Shown piece after piece: positions 45,997-56,803 of a stretch of 64,000 nucleotides of DNA. Every line of letters begins with the position of its first letter. Position 1 is the first letter of the stretch. The stretch lies in contig CM077666.1 in the NCBI GenBank assembly GCA_039707655.1, positions 392,541,886 through 392,605,885 on the forward strand. Reading direction: 5' to 3'. The position numbers were made by a program, and so were the translations under genes. Source of the stretch: Elymus sibiricus (Eukaryota > Streptophyta > Magnoliopsida > Poales > Poaceae). The notes below the pieces were generated by a model. The model was not told the DNA's origin. It made no database searches and saw only the letters and a list, made by a program, of their open reading frames with translations.

Positions 45997-46788
45997 ATGC
46001 GGATGTTTGAAGAGAAGAGGAACCAAGATCTGATGGAGTTCCTCAGAAGCATGCAGACCGTGGTTGGGCAGAATAATCACAATGGTAATCACTCCAAGCT
46101 GTCAGACTTTCAGAGGACCAAACCGCCAAGTTTCAGTCAAGCAGTGGACCCGATGGAAGCCGATGATTGGTTAAGGACCATTGAGAAGAAGCTGGAAATT
46201 GCTCGCACTGAAGATGCTGACAAGGTGCCCTTGGCCACCCATTATCTAGAAGGACCAGCTACTATATGGTGGGACAATGCCAAAGTTATGTGGCCTGCTG
46301 AAGACAAGATTACTTGGGATAAATTCAAAGATAAATTCCGCAAGTATCACATTCCTGTCGGCATCATGAAGGTCAAGTAGCGAGAATTTCTCACTCTTAC
46401 ACAAGGGACCTCAACTGTAAGTGAATATTTAAACAAGTTCAATCACTTGGCTCATTATTCCACACATGATGTGGCCACCGAAGAACAGAAGATAGATCGG
46501 TTCCTCGGAGGACTCAACCTTACCCTCCGATGTGCACTCAGCATGCTAGATTTTCCTGACTTTCAAACTTTGGTGAACAAGGCACTCATTGCCGAAAGGG
46601 AACACAAACTGGTTAATGACCATAAGACTGCCTATGAAGACCGCAAACGCAAGTTTGAACCCAAGAAGGAAATGCAAGTTTTTAGAAGGTTCATACTTGG
46701 CAGCAACCCCAGTTCGAGTTCAAGCCAACCTGGCAGCAAGGGAACATCAAGAATGAAAGTCAGATCAAGACTGTGGTCGCCAAGCTAA
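45997..46788 (+). pseudogene. Gag of element R
   Basis: Retrotrans_gag core: DFQRTKPPSFSQAVDPMEAD, then TIEKKLEIARTEDADKV and ATHYLEGPATIWWDN. A TAG at 46378-46380 interrupts after MKVK, and the same frame continues (REFLTLTQGTSTVSEYLNKF, DRFLGGLNLTLRC). A shift near 46745 moves the sense into the frame that carries the zinc knuckle. In life gag assembles virus-like particles. This copy has one nonsense codon and one frameshift. Confidence 0.85.
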
Positions 46789-47342
46789 ACAAGGAAGACT
46801 ATCAGCGTAACAATGACTGTTACTCATGTGGGCAGACTGGGCATTACGCTAGGCAGTGCCCCAAGAACGGCAAGTCAACAGCCAACCTGAAGCCTCAAGT
46901 CAATTATGTGGGGCAAGTCCCCAAACGGAGGTATATTCAAGGGCAAGTTCATCACATCTCTGTCGAAGAAGCCTCCAAAGTTCCCGATGTGGTCATTGGT
47001 ATGTTTCCTGTTAATGACATACCTACAACGATTTTATTCGATTCCGGGGCTTCCCATTCTTTTATTTTGCGGAGTTTTGTTGCCCAACATCGCCTTTCCT
47101 ATACTCTTTTGGACAAAGTTATGGTGTTACAATCCCCCGGATCCAGGCTCAGGACAAATATTGTATGCCGAGGGTTGAAAATATCAATCAATGGAGTCAT
47201 CTTCCCCGCATCACTGGTATCCATTGAGTCTCCCACATTGGATATTATTTTGGGGATGGATTGGTTGACAAGACACCAAGTCTGCATCAACTGCGCAACA
47301 AGAGAAGTCATGCTAATAAATCCCTCGGGCCAATCCGCTTGA
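46773..47342 (+). pseudogene. Nucleocapsid zinc knuckle and aspartic protease of element R
   Basis: A CCHC knuckle (CYSCGQTGHYARQC) near residue 17 binds nucleic acid. The retropepsin core has active site FDSGASHSF and the C-terminal flap region DIILGMDWLTRHQ. The frame is open for 189 codons and ends at TGA 47340-47342. Beyond it the same frame continues in a pol-like manner (GMVYAASATEMNLVPVV) with another stop near 47475. Confidence 0.88.
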
Positions 47343-48160
47343 TTCTATGCCGGTCGAGCCATATCAAAGAAAGGGATGGTTTATGCTGCCAGTGCTACAG
47401 AGATGAACCTAGTTCCAGTGGTCTGTGAATTCCCAGATGTGTTTCCAGATGAATTGCCAGGCATGCCACCTGATTGAGAGCTTGTGCCCGGAACAGCACC
47501 AATTTACAAGAAGTATTGTCGAATGCCTTCGTCTGAACTAGTGGAGTTAAAGAAACAATTGGATGAGATGCTCCAAAAAGGATATATTCGCCCCAGTTCA
47601 TCTCCTTGGGGGTGCACCTGCCATATTTGTGGGCAAGAAAGATGGCAGTCTTCGGATGTGTGTTGACTACCATGCTCTCAATGATGTCACAATCAAGAAT
47701 AAATACACTCTGCCCAGGATCGATGATTTGTTTGATCAACTCAGTGGAGCCCAAGTGTTCTCCAAGATTGATTTGCGCACCGGATATCACCAACTAAAAA
47801 TCAGAAAAGAAGATATCCCCAAGATAGCATTCACCACACGATATGGGTTGTACGAGTATACAGTCATGTCATTTGGACTGACCAACGCTCCTGCATTCTT
47901 CATGCACATGATGAACAAGGTGTTCATGGACTTCTTGGATAAGTTTGTGGTGGTATTCATTGATGACATCCTCATATATTCCAAAAGTGAAGAAGAGCAC
48001 AAACAGCATCTCCGAGCAGTGTTGGAACGATTACACGCTCATCAGCTCTACGCCAAGTTCAGCAAATGTGAATTTAGCTTAAGGAAGTGGGATTTCTTGG
48101 GCATACTCTTTCTGCTCAAGGAGTGGCCGTGGACCAAAGCAAAGTCACCGAAGTCCTGAA
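47343..48160 (+). pseudogene. Reverse transcriptase domain of element R
   Basis: Connection and N-terminal RT sequence (PDVFPDELPGMPPD, then a TGA and [18 protein letters not shown] text). A small shift near 47605 follows, then the fingers and palm: [13 protein letters not shown] with the first catalytic Asp, [16 protein letters not shown], and FIDDILIYS with the YxDD-type double Asp. The frame ends at 48157-48159 just after a shift (KWDFLGILF) into the following RNase H frame. Catalytic residues are present, but at least one stop and two shifts disable it. Confidence 0.9.
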
Positions 48161-48797
48161 GTGGAAGACACCTGTTTCAGTAACAGAAATCAGGAGTTTC
48201 TTGGGTCTGGCCGGTTATTACCGACGCTTCATTGAAGGCTTCTCAAAGATTGCCAAGCCAATGACTGAACTACTCAAGAAGAATCAGAAGTTTATATGGA
48301 CGGAAGCATGTGAGAACAGTTTCAATGAGCTCAAGACCCGTTTGACCACCGCTCCAGTGTTGATGCTACCAGATATCTACCGGAGCTTCGACATCTATTG
48401 CGACTCATCCAGGTGTGGCATTGGGTGTGTACTTATGCAAGATGGAAAGGTCGTGGCTTATGCATCAAGACAGCTCCGACCGCATGAGGAGAATTACCCT
48501 ACCCATGACCTAGAGATGGCAGCTGTGGTTCATGCCTTAAAAATTTGGAGGCATTACATCATCGGAAAGTGATGCCAAATCTACACCGACCACAAGAGTC
48601 TCAAGTATATATTCATGCAACCGGACTTGAACCTCCGACAAAGAAGATGGCTTGAGTTGGTCAAAGACTATGACCTGGGTATCAACTACCATCGAGGAAA
48701 AGCAAATGTGGTCACCGATGCTCTCAGTCATAAACCGGCCACCGCGAATTCATTAATCGAGCGTCTGCACCCAGCACTTCAAGAAGAAATAACTTAG
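48087..48797 (+). pseudogene. RT thumb and RNase H domains of element R
   Basis: The frame opens with [15 protein letters not shown] and [16 protein letters not shown] (thumb), then RNase H with [17 protein letters not shown] (first catalytic Asp) and the [20 protein letters not shown] helix (catalytic Glu). TGA at 48570-48572 splits it. The same frame continues with [11 protein letters not shown] and [12 protein letters not shown] to TAG at 48795-48797. RNase H removes the RNA template strand. Confidence 0.88.
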
Positions 48798-48803
48798 CTT
48801 AAT

Positions 48804-49172
48804 ATGATCTTGTGTGATGCAATCTGCTCGGTTACCTTGGAAGTAACCCCTACTCTGGAAGACGAAATCCGAAAGGCTCAACCTTGTGACCCAATGTTAC
48901 TCAAGATAATGGCCCAAGTACGAGAAGGGAAGACATTAGACTTCAACATTGATGACAAAGGTACACTACGATTTCGGGATCAAGTCTGTGTACCGGACCT
49001 CGGGGAATTAAAGCAGAAGATTCTGAAGGATGCTCACGAGTCCGCATACTCTATTCACCCCGGAGGTACTAAAATGTACCAAGACTTGAAGCAAACATTC
49101 TGGTGGGAAGGTATGAAGAAAGATATCGCCTATTACGTCACCTGTTGCGATATATGCAACAAGGTGAAGGCC
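48804..49172 (+). pseudogene. Integrase zinc-binding region of element R, cut by S
   Basis: HHCC domain: AHESAYSIHPGGTKMYQDL (two His), then TFWWEGMKKDIAYYVTCCDI with the two Cys (C-x2-C). The coding sense stops at VKA (49172), where the S LTR begins with TGTGACGCCCCCGAC. The catalytic core and chromodomain should resume beyond the window. Confidence 0.88.
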
Positions 49173-50799
49173 TGTGACGCCCCCGACTTAATCGTGCACT
49201 AATCATACATGCAAATGCACACGATCAAGCCTAGGGACTCACTTGAAGATATCACAACACAACTCTAGACACAAATAAAATAATACAAGCTTATATTACA
49301 AGCCAGGGGCCTCGAGGGCTCGAATACATAAGCTCGATGTCATACAAGCATCAGCGGAAGCAAAAGTATCTAAGTACAGACACAAAGTTAAACAAGTTTT
49401 GCCTTAAGAAGGCTAGCACAAAAGCAACAACGATCGAAAAGGCAAGGCCTCCTGCCTGGGAGCCTCCGAACTACTCCTGGTAGGCTGGCTCAACGTAGTA
49501 GTAGTATCCGGAGGGGTAGTAGTGGTAGTAGTCGTCGTCGGCTGCTGGGGCAGCTGGTTCCGGGGTTCCGTCGTCTGATATATCATCAAGTGGGTATGGG
49601 GAAAAGAATAGCAGAGCAACCGTGAGTACTCATCCAAAGTACTCGCAAGACTGACATCAGAACTATGCTAAATATGCATTGGTATCAAATGAAAAGGCTG
49701 TATCTGTGGACTATATAGAAGAAATGCCAGAATAGAGAGAAAGGCCTAGCCTATCGAAGACTAGCATTATCAAGCAATCTTGCAGCATCAGAAGAGAGTA
49801 GATAATAGTAGCATACATGTGGATATACAACAGCAATGCCCTGAGATCCTTTCTCGACACCCTGCGAGAAAGCGATCCCGAGAGCAGTATTAACAGTTTA
49901 ATATGATTCATCATCAGTTTGTAGTTGTCATAGATCCGGGCACAACTCCGAGCGTCCTGTTACCGTGGACACGGCTATTCGAATAGATAACTTCCCTGCA
50001 GGGGTGCACTACTGTTACCCAACACGCTCGATTACATCTGGCCGGACACACTTGCTGGGTAATGCCCGGCCTCGGGTAATCGACATGAAGCAGTGTCCTA
50101 CCTAAGCTCAGCAGAGAGGTCAACACGCCATTCTAAATCCTAAGCACGAAGGGGTCTTGGGCCATCGCCCTTCGCACTCCTGCACGTTGCGTGGGTGGTC
50201 GGGGCGCAGGCGTGACACTGAATACACCAGTGACGTAACCAGCCCAACCCCAACAATCAGCCCGCATCTCTGAGCTGTGACGTCTGAAGAGCTTTCGGGA
50301 GAAACGTACAATGCAGAGGGCCCCATTAAACCATTATCCCATGTGGTGGTAGTGCGTATAGGGCACGACGACCCACTCAGATCAAATACCCAGTTCCGTT
50401 AGGCGTATTTAGCAACTCGTAGAGACGATCAGAGTTTCTGTCGCTCCGACTTGATATCACTCGCGGGTATTCTTAGTGCTTACCCAACTTTAGTATTGTT
50501 CTCTCGCGGGCACCCTTGGGGCCAGCCCGACTTTACATTTCCCCGCGGGTACCTCTCGAGGTGGACCCGCCTGTAACAAAGGTCAAAGTAACCGTGTTTC
50601 CAAGTATCGAGGAGGAGTCCGAGGAATCACCCTCGATTGATTCCCACTCGAGGAGTTGCACGACGGGAGCTTATCGGAGGTGATGAAAGAGGAATCACCC
50701 TCGGTAATCCACTACCGTACAGCTATTCTACAGAGGCATCATCGGAAGTGAGCTAAGAGGTATCACGCTCAGCACTCGGTGGTAGCTCTGCAGGGACGG
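49173..50799 (-). mobile_element. Long LTR of element S, first part (minus strand)
   Basis: It starts TGTGACGCCCCCGACTTAAT directly inside R's integrase. Orientation is minus: the GAGTACTTTGGATGAGTACTC inverted repeat and the two exon-like segments shared with R and T read on the minus strand, and the end at 49173 is the LTR 3' edge. Element T inserted at 50804 (target duplication GCAAC), and S continues at 62662. Only LTR sequence is seen, so S may be a complete element or a solo LTR. Confidence 0.8.
49471..49574 (-). other. Exon-like segment B in the S LTR
   Basis: After the acceptor ATATATCAG (minus strand), the phase-1 continuation reads DDGTPEPAAPAADDDYYHYY, then a Tyr/Gly/Pro stretch ending in TAG (49471-49473). 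It is 104 nt (2 + 34 codons). The inverted repeat GAGTAC...GTACTC lies upstream in minus orientation (plus-strand 49624-49644). Counterpart of 44297-44349 and 54411-54466. Confidence 0.5.
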
Positions 50800-52107
50800 G
50801 CAACTGTAACACCCCAAATTTTTAATTTGGTTTTTTGCCAAAAATTCCTCATTGGTTTTTGGAGGAGGTTATTTGAAATTTTCTTTTTCCAAAAGAATCT
50901 CCTTCTAAAAACTTTTGATGACAATCTTTCTTGAGACTTTTCTCAACTTTAGTACTGGTCTTGAGGGTTTTTCATCTTGTGTTATTTCAACACAAATACT
51001 CTTGGGGTTTTCTGCCTTTTCTTTTATTAAAAAGAATTTCTTTATTATTGGATTTATCCTTTTCTATTCAAAAGAATTCCTATTCCACTCTCTTGCCATA
51101 ACCTTTATTGAAAATTTTCTTCCAAAAACTCCCCTCCCTACTTTGGATCAAGCCAAGCATCCATTCCAGCAAGTTTCATCCTCTTTTAGATTTTTATTCT
51201 ATTTATTACTTTATCAAATCTTTTTCTGTCAATTTTCTGGACCTTTGTGATTTACAAAGGAAGTACCAGATTACTTTGAGCTTTGACCCCAAGAAAATTA
51301 ACCCTAGCTTCTCTTTAGTACCCTCAACCAAGATCACCAAAAACTTGCTGGTCCACAGTTCAAAAATTTCAAAACATATTCACTGCAAGTTTGGACCAGA
51401 TTTGCCATTTTTGATGGAATTCATTCTTTCTTTCTTCCAAAAATTCTGAGAAAATTCAGGAACCCTCTGGATGCATCAAGAGGCCACCCCTCCAAGTTTC
51501 AGCTCCAGAAAAATTTTCCACGTGCGTCAAACATTTCGTCGAGCAGGTGAAGTGCACTGTTCTGTCAAATTCAGAAAGTTTAGAGAGTTCAGTGGGTTCA
51601 GTGTCGTTTCTCGTCAGAGCTCGTCGTCGATCTCGCCAGTGACCTCGTTGGCACCTTGCTCCCCTGTTCCTCCTTCTTATCCAGTGTGCCGCACGGTCGC
51701 TTGGCTGGTTGTGGGCGTCAGTGGCGATCTGTCGCGTCAACTCCGGCGTCATCCGCGGCGGCAGAACCTCCCGTGGCGGACGGCAGGAGCCAGCCCTGCA
51801 GAACGCCGTCCTCCGCACCGCCCGAACCACTGGTGGCCTACGCGTGTTCGTCTCTTCCCCTGAGCACGCTGCAGGACCGTCGCCATGGCCTGAGAAGCGC
51901 AGAGCGCGCTCTCTGCCACCGACGAGCCCGTACGCTCCGTTCCGTCAAGACCACGGGCACGGGCCAAATTCGACCGATTTATCCCCTTGAATGGCACCAG
52001 TGGACCAATCCAGCGATGCCCAGTCGCCTAAACCTCCTGTCCAACCTCTGCCTCGCCGTAATTTCTCGCCGGCGTTATCCCGTTCTCGGCAACCACCTCG
52101 GGCCAGC

Positions 52108-52115
52108 TATAAATA
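52108..52115 (+). promoter_or_regulatory. TATA box of the T 5' LTR
   Basis: GGCCAGCTATAAATAGAGGC, followed about 140 bp later by a strong donor TCTCTG/GTGAGT at 52256-52257. The sequence between (about 52140-52256) has no ATG, so it would be an untranslated first exon. Confidence 0.75.
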
Positions 52116-52896
52116 GAGGCCCCGAGCCTCCCATCGATCCAGCACCTCTCCTCCTCTCCTCAGAGCCTCGCCACACTCATCAGAGGGCCTCGGGAGAGCC
52201 TTCTTCCCCGACTCCGGCCGCCCCGATCCGCTTCGGGCTCCGGCAAAATCCTCTCTGGTGAGTGCGCCCCCGCCGTCCAAACTTTGCCAGTAACCCTCTT
52301 GTCCACCACCCGTTCTAACCCAAGCATCAATTCGGAGTCCGCAGCTCTCTCCGGTGAGATCCATCATCAGCCGACGCCGCTGTCCACCGGAGAGGAAGAG
52401 GCCGTCGCTGTGGTGCTTCCCGTCGACCCCTTCCACGTCTCCCTGACGCGGACCACCTCCCTGAGCACGCCGGTACTCCTTCCCTCTCTGTCTCGCAGTC
52501 GTTCGTCGCCGGCGATCGCCGCAAGTTTCTGGCGCCGACGAGCCCGATTTGAACCTGACATGTGGGACCCCCTCGTCAGCCTCTGTTAGTTATATTTGAA
52601 CCGTTTTCTGAAAGCGCCTTCGGGCAAAATACGTTTTCTTCTGGAGTTGGCGTATTTCAGCCGAAGCGTTTTCTGTTTTATTCGGTTTGCCCCCGGACAG
52701 TTTTCTGTTTATAACAGATTGGTCCCTGGTTTTAAAACCTTAATAACTTTTAAACAAAAACTGATTTTGAGTTGATTCTTTTTCTGTCATCTTTATTTTT
52801 CTGTCTACTTTTTTAGCATTTATTTGAAAAATATTTGGAACAACTTTTATACACGCACGGTATTTACGTTTGTATTCGTATATGTGTATATCGTAG

Positions 52897-52959
52897 ATAC
52901 CGAAGAAGGAGACGGTGCCGTCAACTTCGCCGAGTTAGACTCCGACTACTCGGAACCAG
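52897..52959 (+). other. Exon-like acidic segment A in the T 5' LTR
   Basis: Acceptor TATATCGTAG, then 63 nt (2 + 20 codons + 1) reading TEEGDGAVNFAELDSDYSEP, then CAG/GCAAGC. Another frame of the segment has a stop. The 3' LTR copy (60689-60751) keeps the frame with one Glu to Gln change. Confidence 0.55.
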
Positions 52960-53861
52960 GCAAGCATGTTTGAACCTTTGATATGACGAGTGTTTTTCAT
53001 GTTTGCTTGCATGGTGTTTTTCATGACATGTTTATGTAAGCATTTGAAGAATGTTATATTTCATACATGATGGGTTGCAAGTGTGCCACAAAACTTGATG
53101 TGATATTAAAATATGAGACAACCTAGTCATGTGGTGACATGATAGGTTGTATGCCGGTATTGTTGGAGCATGCCGGTATGATCAAAGAAACTGTTTAATT
53201 CCAGTGTTGACATAGATCGAGTCTTGTCCCCGTTCACCTTCTTTTCGTGCTGCCACATGTTTTCTGCAAAGAATACGGTTTAGTAAGTTGCAAATCTCTT
53301 TCCATGTACACACCAAATAGAGGGGCCGTGATGAGGGTTCTATGGCCCTGGAGTAAAGCCAGTCATCCGGTCAGGGGGCATGGGTGTTTCCGGTTGGGAC
53401 CGAGAGGGAGGCACCCCTTAGAGCGCGCGATATAAATTTGATCCCATGCTACTCGAGGTAGTGGCCTCCCCGCCTTAAAGTTTTTCTTGAACGTTGCCTA
53501 GGGTGATTCCTGGCAGCGGGATGTAAAATGGGTGTGTACTGGTCAGATGTGTTTTCTTCTAAAATACCGTAGACGGAACTAGTCCTTTGTGACTACTGAA
53601 ATCCGTCGGTTGTGGGTAAAGAGTACAACCTCTGCAGAGTCAAAACTATTCGAGTAGCCGTGTCCACAGTCAAGGACGTTGGTTGACAGGTCAAGTGTCG
53701 GTCTCAGTGTCTGTCTCTAGAGAACTAATAAGTTAAACAACAGAAGTAAATTTGGCTGAATATTACTCCTGTGAATGGACTAACCTGTTGTTACTGTGAT
53801 GTGCCGAGTATTCCTTGGGATGGTGTTACCTCCTGGATTACTCGTATTTGAATGTTGAAAT

Positions 53862-54165
53862 ATAAGCCCTTTATGTGATGTCGCTCAGACGTCCGACTGT
53901 GGCATGCTTGTCATTTACTTTTTATATAAGCCCTTTATGTGATGTCGCTCAGACATCCGACTGTGGCATGCTTGTCATTTACTTTTTTTTATATTAGCCC
54001 TTTATGTGATGTCGCTCAGACGTCCGACTGTGGCATGTTTGTCATTTACTTTTTATATAAGCCGTTTATGTGATGTCGCTCAGACGTCCGACTGTGGCAT
54101 TCTTGTTATTTAAATTTTGACATAAGCCCTTTATGTGGTGTCGCCCCGACGCCCGACCGAGGCAT
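53862..54165 (+). repeat. 64-67 bp tandem repeat, five units, in the T 5' LTR
   Basis: AGCCCTTTATGTGATGTCGC starts at 53865, 53929, 53996, 54060 (one base changed) and 54125 (diverged); units contain CAGACGTCCGACTGTGGCAT. The array lies inside the LTR intron-like region between segments A and B and is conserved in the 3' LTR at 61650-61960. Confidence 0.9.
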
Positions 54166-54368
54166 GTCTTTTATTTCTTACCTTTCGAGGCGTCGCTTCA
54201 GACACCCGATCGGTCTTCTTCTATTTTTTTTGGGATTTCGGGAGGACTACCGCCCGACTTCCTTTCTTTTATCTTGCTGTGCAAACTTAAATGCCTAAGT
54301 GTGTATTACTTATCTGCTCATGTGCATCATGTTTGCATTTGTTATATCTTATGTCCAAACTGTCTTGC

Positions 54369-54466
54369 GAGTACATTCAAAGTACTCACTTGGCTTGTTG
54401 ATTTGGCCAGATGTTGACGAAGGCGATCTTATGGATGAAGAGTACGATAGCGAGTCCGACGCCTAG
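54369..54466 (+). other. Inverted repeat and exon-like segment B in the T 5' LTR
   Basis: GAGTACATTCAAAGTACTC (54369-54387), acceptor TTGGCCAG (ending 54410), then the phase-1 continuation DVDEGDLMDEEYDSESDA and TAG (54464-54466). Identical in the 3' LTR (62160-62257). Confidence 0.55.
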
Positions 54467-54868
54467 AGGAGTCCCAGTCAGTCTCTTGCGATCCTGGAGT
54501 TTGCCACTTGTATTATATACGCTTCCGCTACCCAAATAAATCATCGAGCCTCACTCCGACGCTTGATGAGCTGTAAGATATGAGAGTTATGTCACCCACT
54601 CCACTGTGACATACCCACCCCTCTTTTTATTTTTACGAGTCAGTAGTTATGCAACCACATCCAATGTGACATATCCGCCATTATGTGTAATATTGGCGTG
54701 CTTGTAATAAATTGTTGAGCAGCCTCAGCTCAACCCTGTAAAATATTAAGTACTACTGGATTTCCGTATCCAGGATTTGTCTACCAGTAAGGAGGATTTT
54801 TTGTACTGGTCTGACTGAAGGGGAGTATTTTCAATAAATGTTTTATTGGAAAACCGGTCCTGACAACC

Positions 54869-54882
54869 TTGGTACCAGAGCC
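54869..54882 (+). other. Primer-binding site of element T
   Basis: TTGGTACCAGAGCC, close to the initiator-tRNA-Met complement TGGTATCAGAGC used by many plant retrotransposons, 3 bp after the LTR. Confidence 0.85.
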
Positions 54883-55024
54883 AGGCTGACTGTAGGAAGC
54901 CACTAGGTGCGATCGCTAATCGGTTATTAGCGTAATTTTAGCATTATACAAATTGTAGCAATTTTTCTGCTAGTCATCATAAATTTATGATTTGACTATC
55001 TGGAATTTTTGTCTACTTTTGTAG

Positions 55025-55806
55025 ATGGCTGGCGGCGACTGTGAGTCACAGGTGTTCGCCAATGTGCCCGAGGGGTTTATCAAGCTCCTCGTCTCCATCG
55101 CCAAGCTCGCGATCGGGCCATCGACTCGTCCGGAGTTCACACTCTACCAGCACAAGCTCAGCGACAGCGTGTCTATGCACCAGGCCGCAGTGCAGTTTAA
55201 GGGAGGGCGTGCTGAATCACGCCACTTCCGATTTGTTGGGAGGGCTATGCCTACGGAGAGGCATGCTATGCAGATGGCTGCCCGTGAGGCGTTGCATGTC
55301 TGCGGGATGCTCTTCCTTCAATGAAGGCTCGTCGCTACCGCTACCTCTCATGCCACGTACCGTACACATGTCACAACGCATTTGCTTGCACTAGAGGAGA
55401 GAAAGATGAGGCTATTGAGATGCTTGTTGAGTCTCTCAAAGCTCTTGAGGCAGCTTTTGATAACCTCGTGGACGACTTTGTGGCTGCTCGTATGGACTCA
55501 GTTCAGGGCTGTGTCGCCAACAGGAGGGAACTCCTCCATACAGCACCACCACTGTCGTACATCTCGTCTGTAGCATCTTATGCACCTGCCATCTTAGCCA
55601 CCGCACGCCGCCTGCCTACTACTGAGGAGTTTGACCGAGTCATTGCTCCTACTCCAGTTAGCGCTGCACCACCTGCCACACCCACACCAGCTCCACAGCC
55701 CAGCACTCCGCGCTTAGAGCCTATTCTTGAGGAGGAGGTTGAGTCCCCAGCACCTCTGGGACTTACCCTCGGCAGACCAAGGGAAGTTTTTACCATCTCC
55801 GACTGA
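55025..55806 (+). pseudogene. Extra ORF upstream of gag in T, dsRNA-binding-fold-like
   Basis: The frame opens at 55025 (MAGGDCESQVFANVPEGF) and contains EFTLYQHKLSDS and HQAAVQFKGG as strands, then FVGRAMPTERHAMQMAAREA as the final helix, similar in layout to a dsRBD and parallel to the R ORF. It stops at TGA 55322-55324. A shifted frame carries on from about 55321 with a Glu/Ala-rich helix (KALEAAFDNLVDDFVAARMD), a Pro-rich linker and an acidic end at 55806. One frameshift separates the halves. The role is unknown. Confidence 0.5.
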
Positions 55807-56150
55807 GTGCGCCAAGCAGTGTTGTGATGTAGCAGCTTGTATAATATGTTTATATGTATATAGGCTTGGTGAGAAGTAGTCTGTATGCGCATCATGTAGG
55901 AATTCGGAGGAGTGCACTAGCCTAAATAACATGTCAGGAGTGTGTACGCGCATCCTGAGTGATATGATGTATAATTATGCTTGCTTGTAAGATATGTACT
56001 GAGCGGTCCTTCTCCGTGCGCAATCAAATATTTTCTTGAAAAAAAAAATCTTGGAGTACTTGAAAATTCCGCCTTTGCAAAATTTATTTATTTTGCCTCT
56101 CAGATTTGTTTTCTCGTGCGTTCTGCAAAATTATACCCCAGAGTGGAAAA

Positions 56151-56803
56151 TGCATCGTCCCTGGACTCGTTCTATGCCAAGTCCGCCAGAAGAAAATCAT
56201 GGTACGCAGACAAGTAAAAATTTCACACAGGGACAGTCAAGCCAGCAAGACAGTGAAACAACATTTTCTCAAGTATGTCGCCTTTATGAGCAAAGCCAGC
56301 AGCAGCATCAAGATATGATGAATCATATTATCAATATGGGAAATCACCGCGAACCATACCAGCAGCATTCCAAATTATCTGAACTACAAAAGACACGTCC
56401 CCCAGCTTTCTCGCACACTGATAAACCTCTTGAGGCCAATGATCGGCTCCGAGACATTGAGAGGAAATTAATTATTGCACAATGTTCGGACCGTGAGAAG
56501 GTACTTTATGCACCTCACTATCTTACTGGAGCAGCTGCATCATGGTGGGAAAATTTCCTCCACATGCACCCCAATGAAAACAACATCACCTGGGAGGAAT
56601 TTAAGGAAAATTTTCGTGGGGCGCACATTCCCAAAAGTATTATGGAGATCAAGAAAAGGGAGTTTGATGACCTCAAGCAGAGAAGCATGATAGTGACTGA
56701 GTACAACAGTCAGTTTACTCAATTATCTCGCTATGCCAATGAAGAACATATGACTGAAACTAAAAAATGGAAAAATTTCTGGACGGTCTGGCACCAGCAT
56801 TAA
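56151..56803 (+). pseudogene. Gag of element T, N-terminal and core part
   Basis: Open from an in-frame Met at 56151 (MHRPWTRSMPSPPEENHG). The core has KLSELQKTRPPAFSHTDKPL, AAASWWENFLHMHPNEN and WEEFKENFRGAHIPKSIM. The family's next residues continue in a second frame from 56767, across an A6 run at 56762-56767. The first frame ends at TAA 56801-56803. Loss or gain of one A would explain the break. Programmed slippage is possible but not expected for this clade. Confidence 0.8.

Larger units (their letters stand above)
41254..49172 (+). mobile_element. Tekay-like Gypsy (chromovirus) retrotransposon R, 5' part
   Basis: A 3.4 kb LTR (41254-44647, start TATAACACCC for the usual TGTAACACCC) is followed by a TTGGTATCTGAGCC primer-binding site (44652-44665, initiator-tRNA-Met type). 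Next come an extra ORF, gag, protease, RT, RNase H and the zinc-binding part of integrase. At 49173 element S cuts the integrase. The remaining integrase, chromodomain and 3' LTR should lie beyond 64000. Multiple stops and frameshifts make this copy inactive. Confidence 0.9.
50805..54865 (+). repeat. 5' LTR of element T (4061 bp)
   Basis: Starts TGTAACACCCCAAAT, ends GGTCCTGACA. Nearly the same length as the 3' LTR (4060 bp), with scattered substitutions and small indels. Long frames at 51456-52436 on both strands are low-complexity by-products of the GC-rich leader region and not genes. Confidence 0.95.

Noticed and set aside
51456..52436. ORFs of 80-200 codons in the T LTR and their copies at 59248-60351
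   Set aside because: They lie in the GC-rich LTR leader, occur on both strands, and differ by frame-changing indels between the two LTRs (e.g. one codon-length change near 51660/59450).
53862..54165. CRISPR-like array
   Set aside because: Direct tandem repeat without unique spacers, inside a plant LTR.
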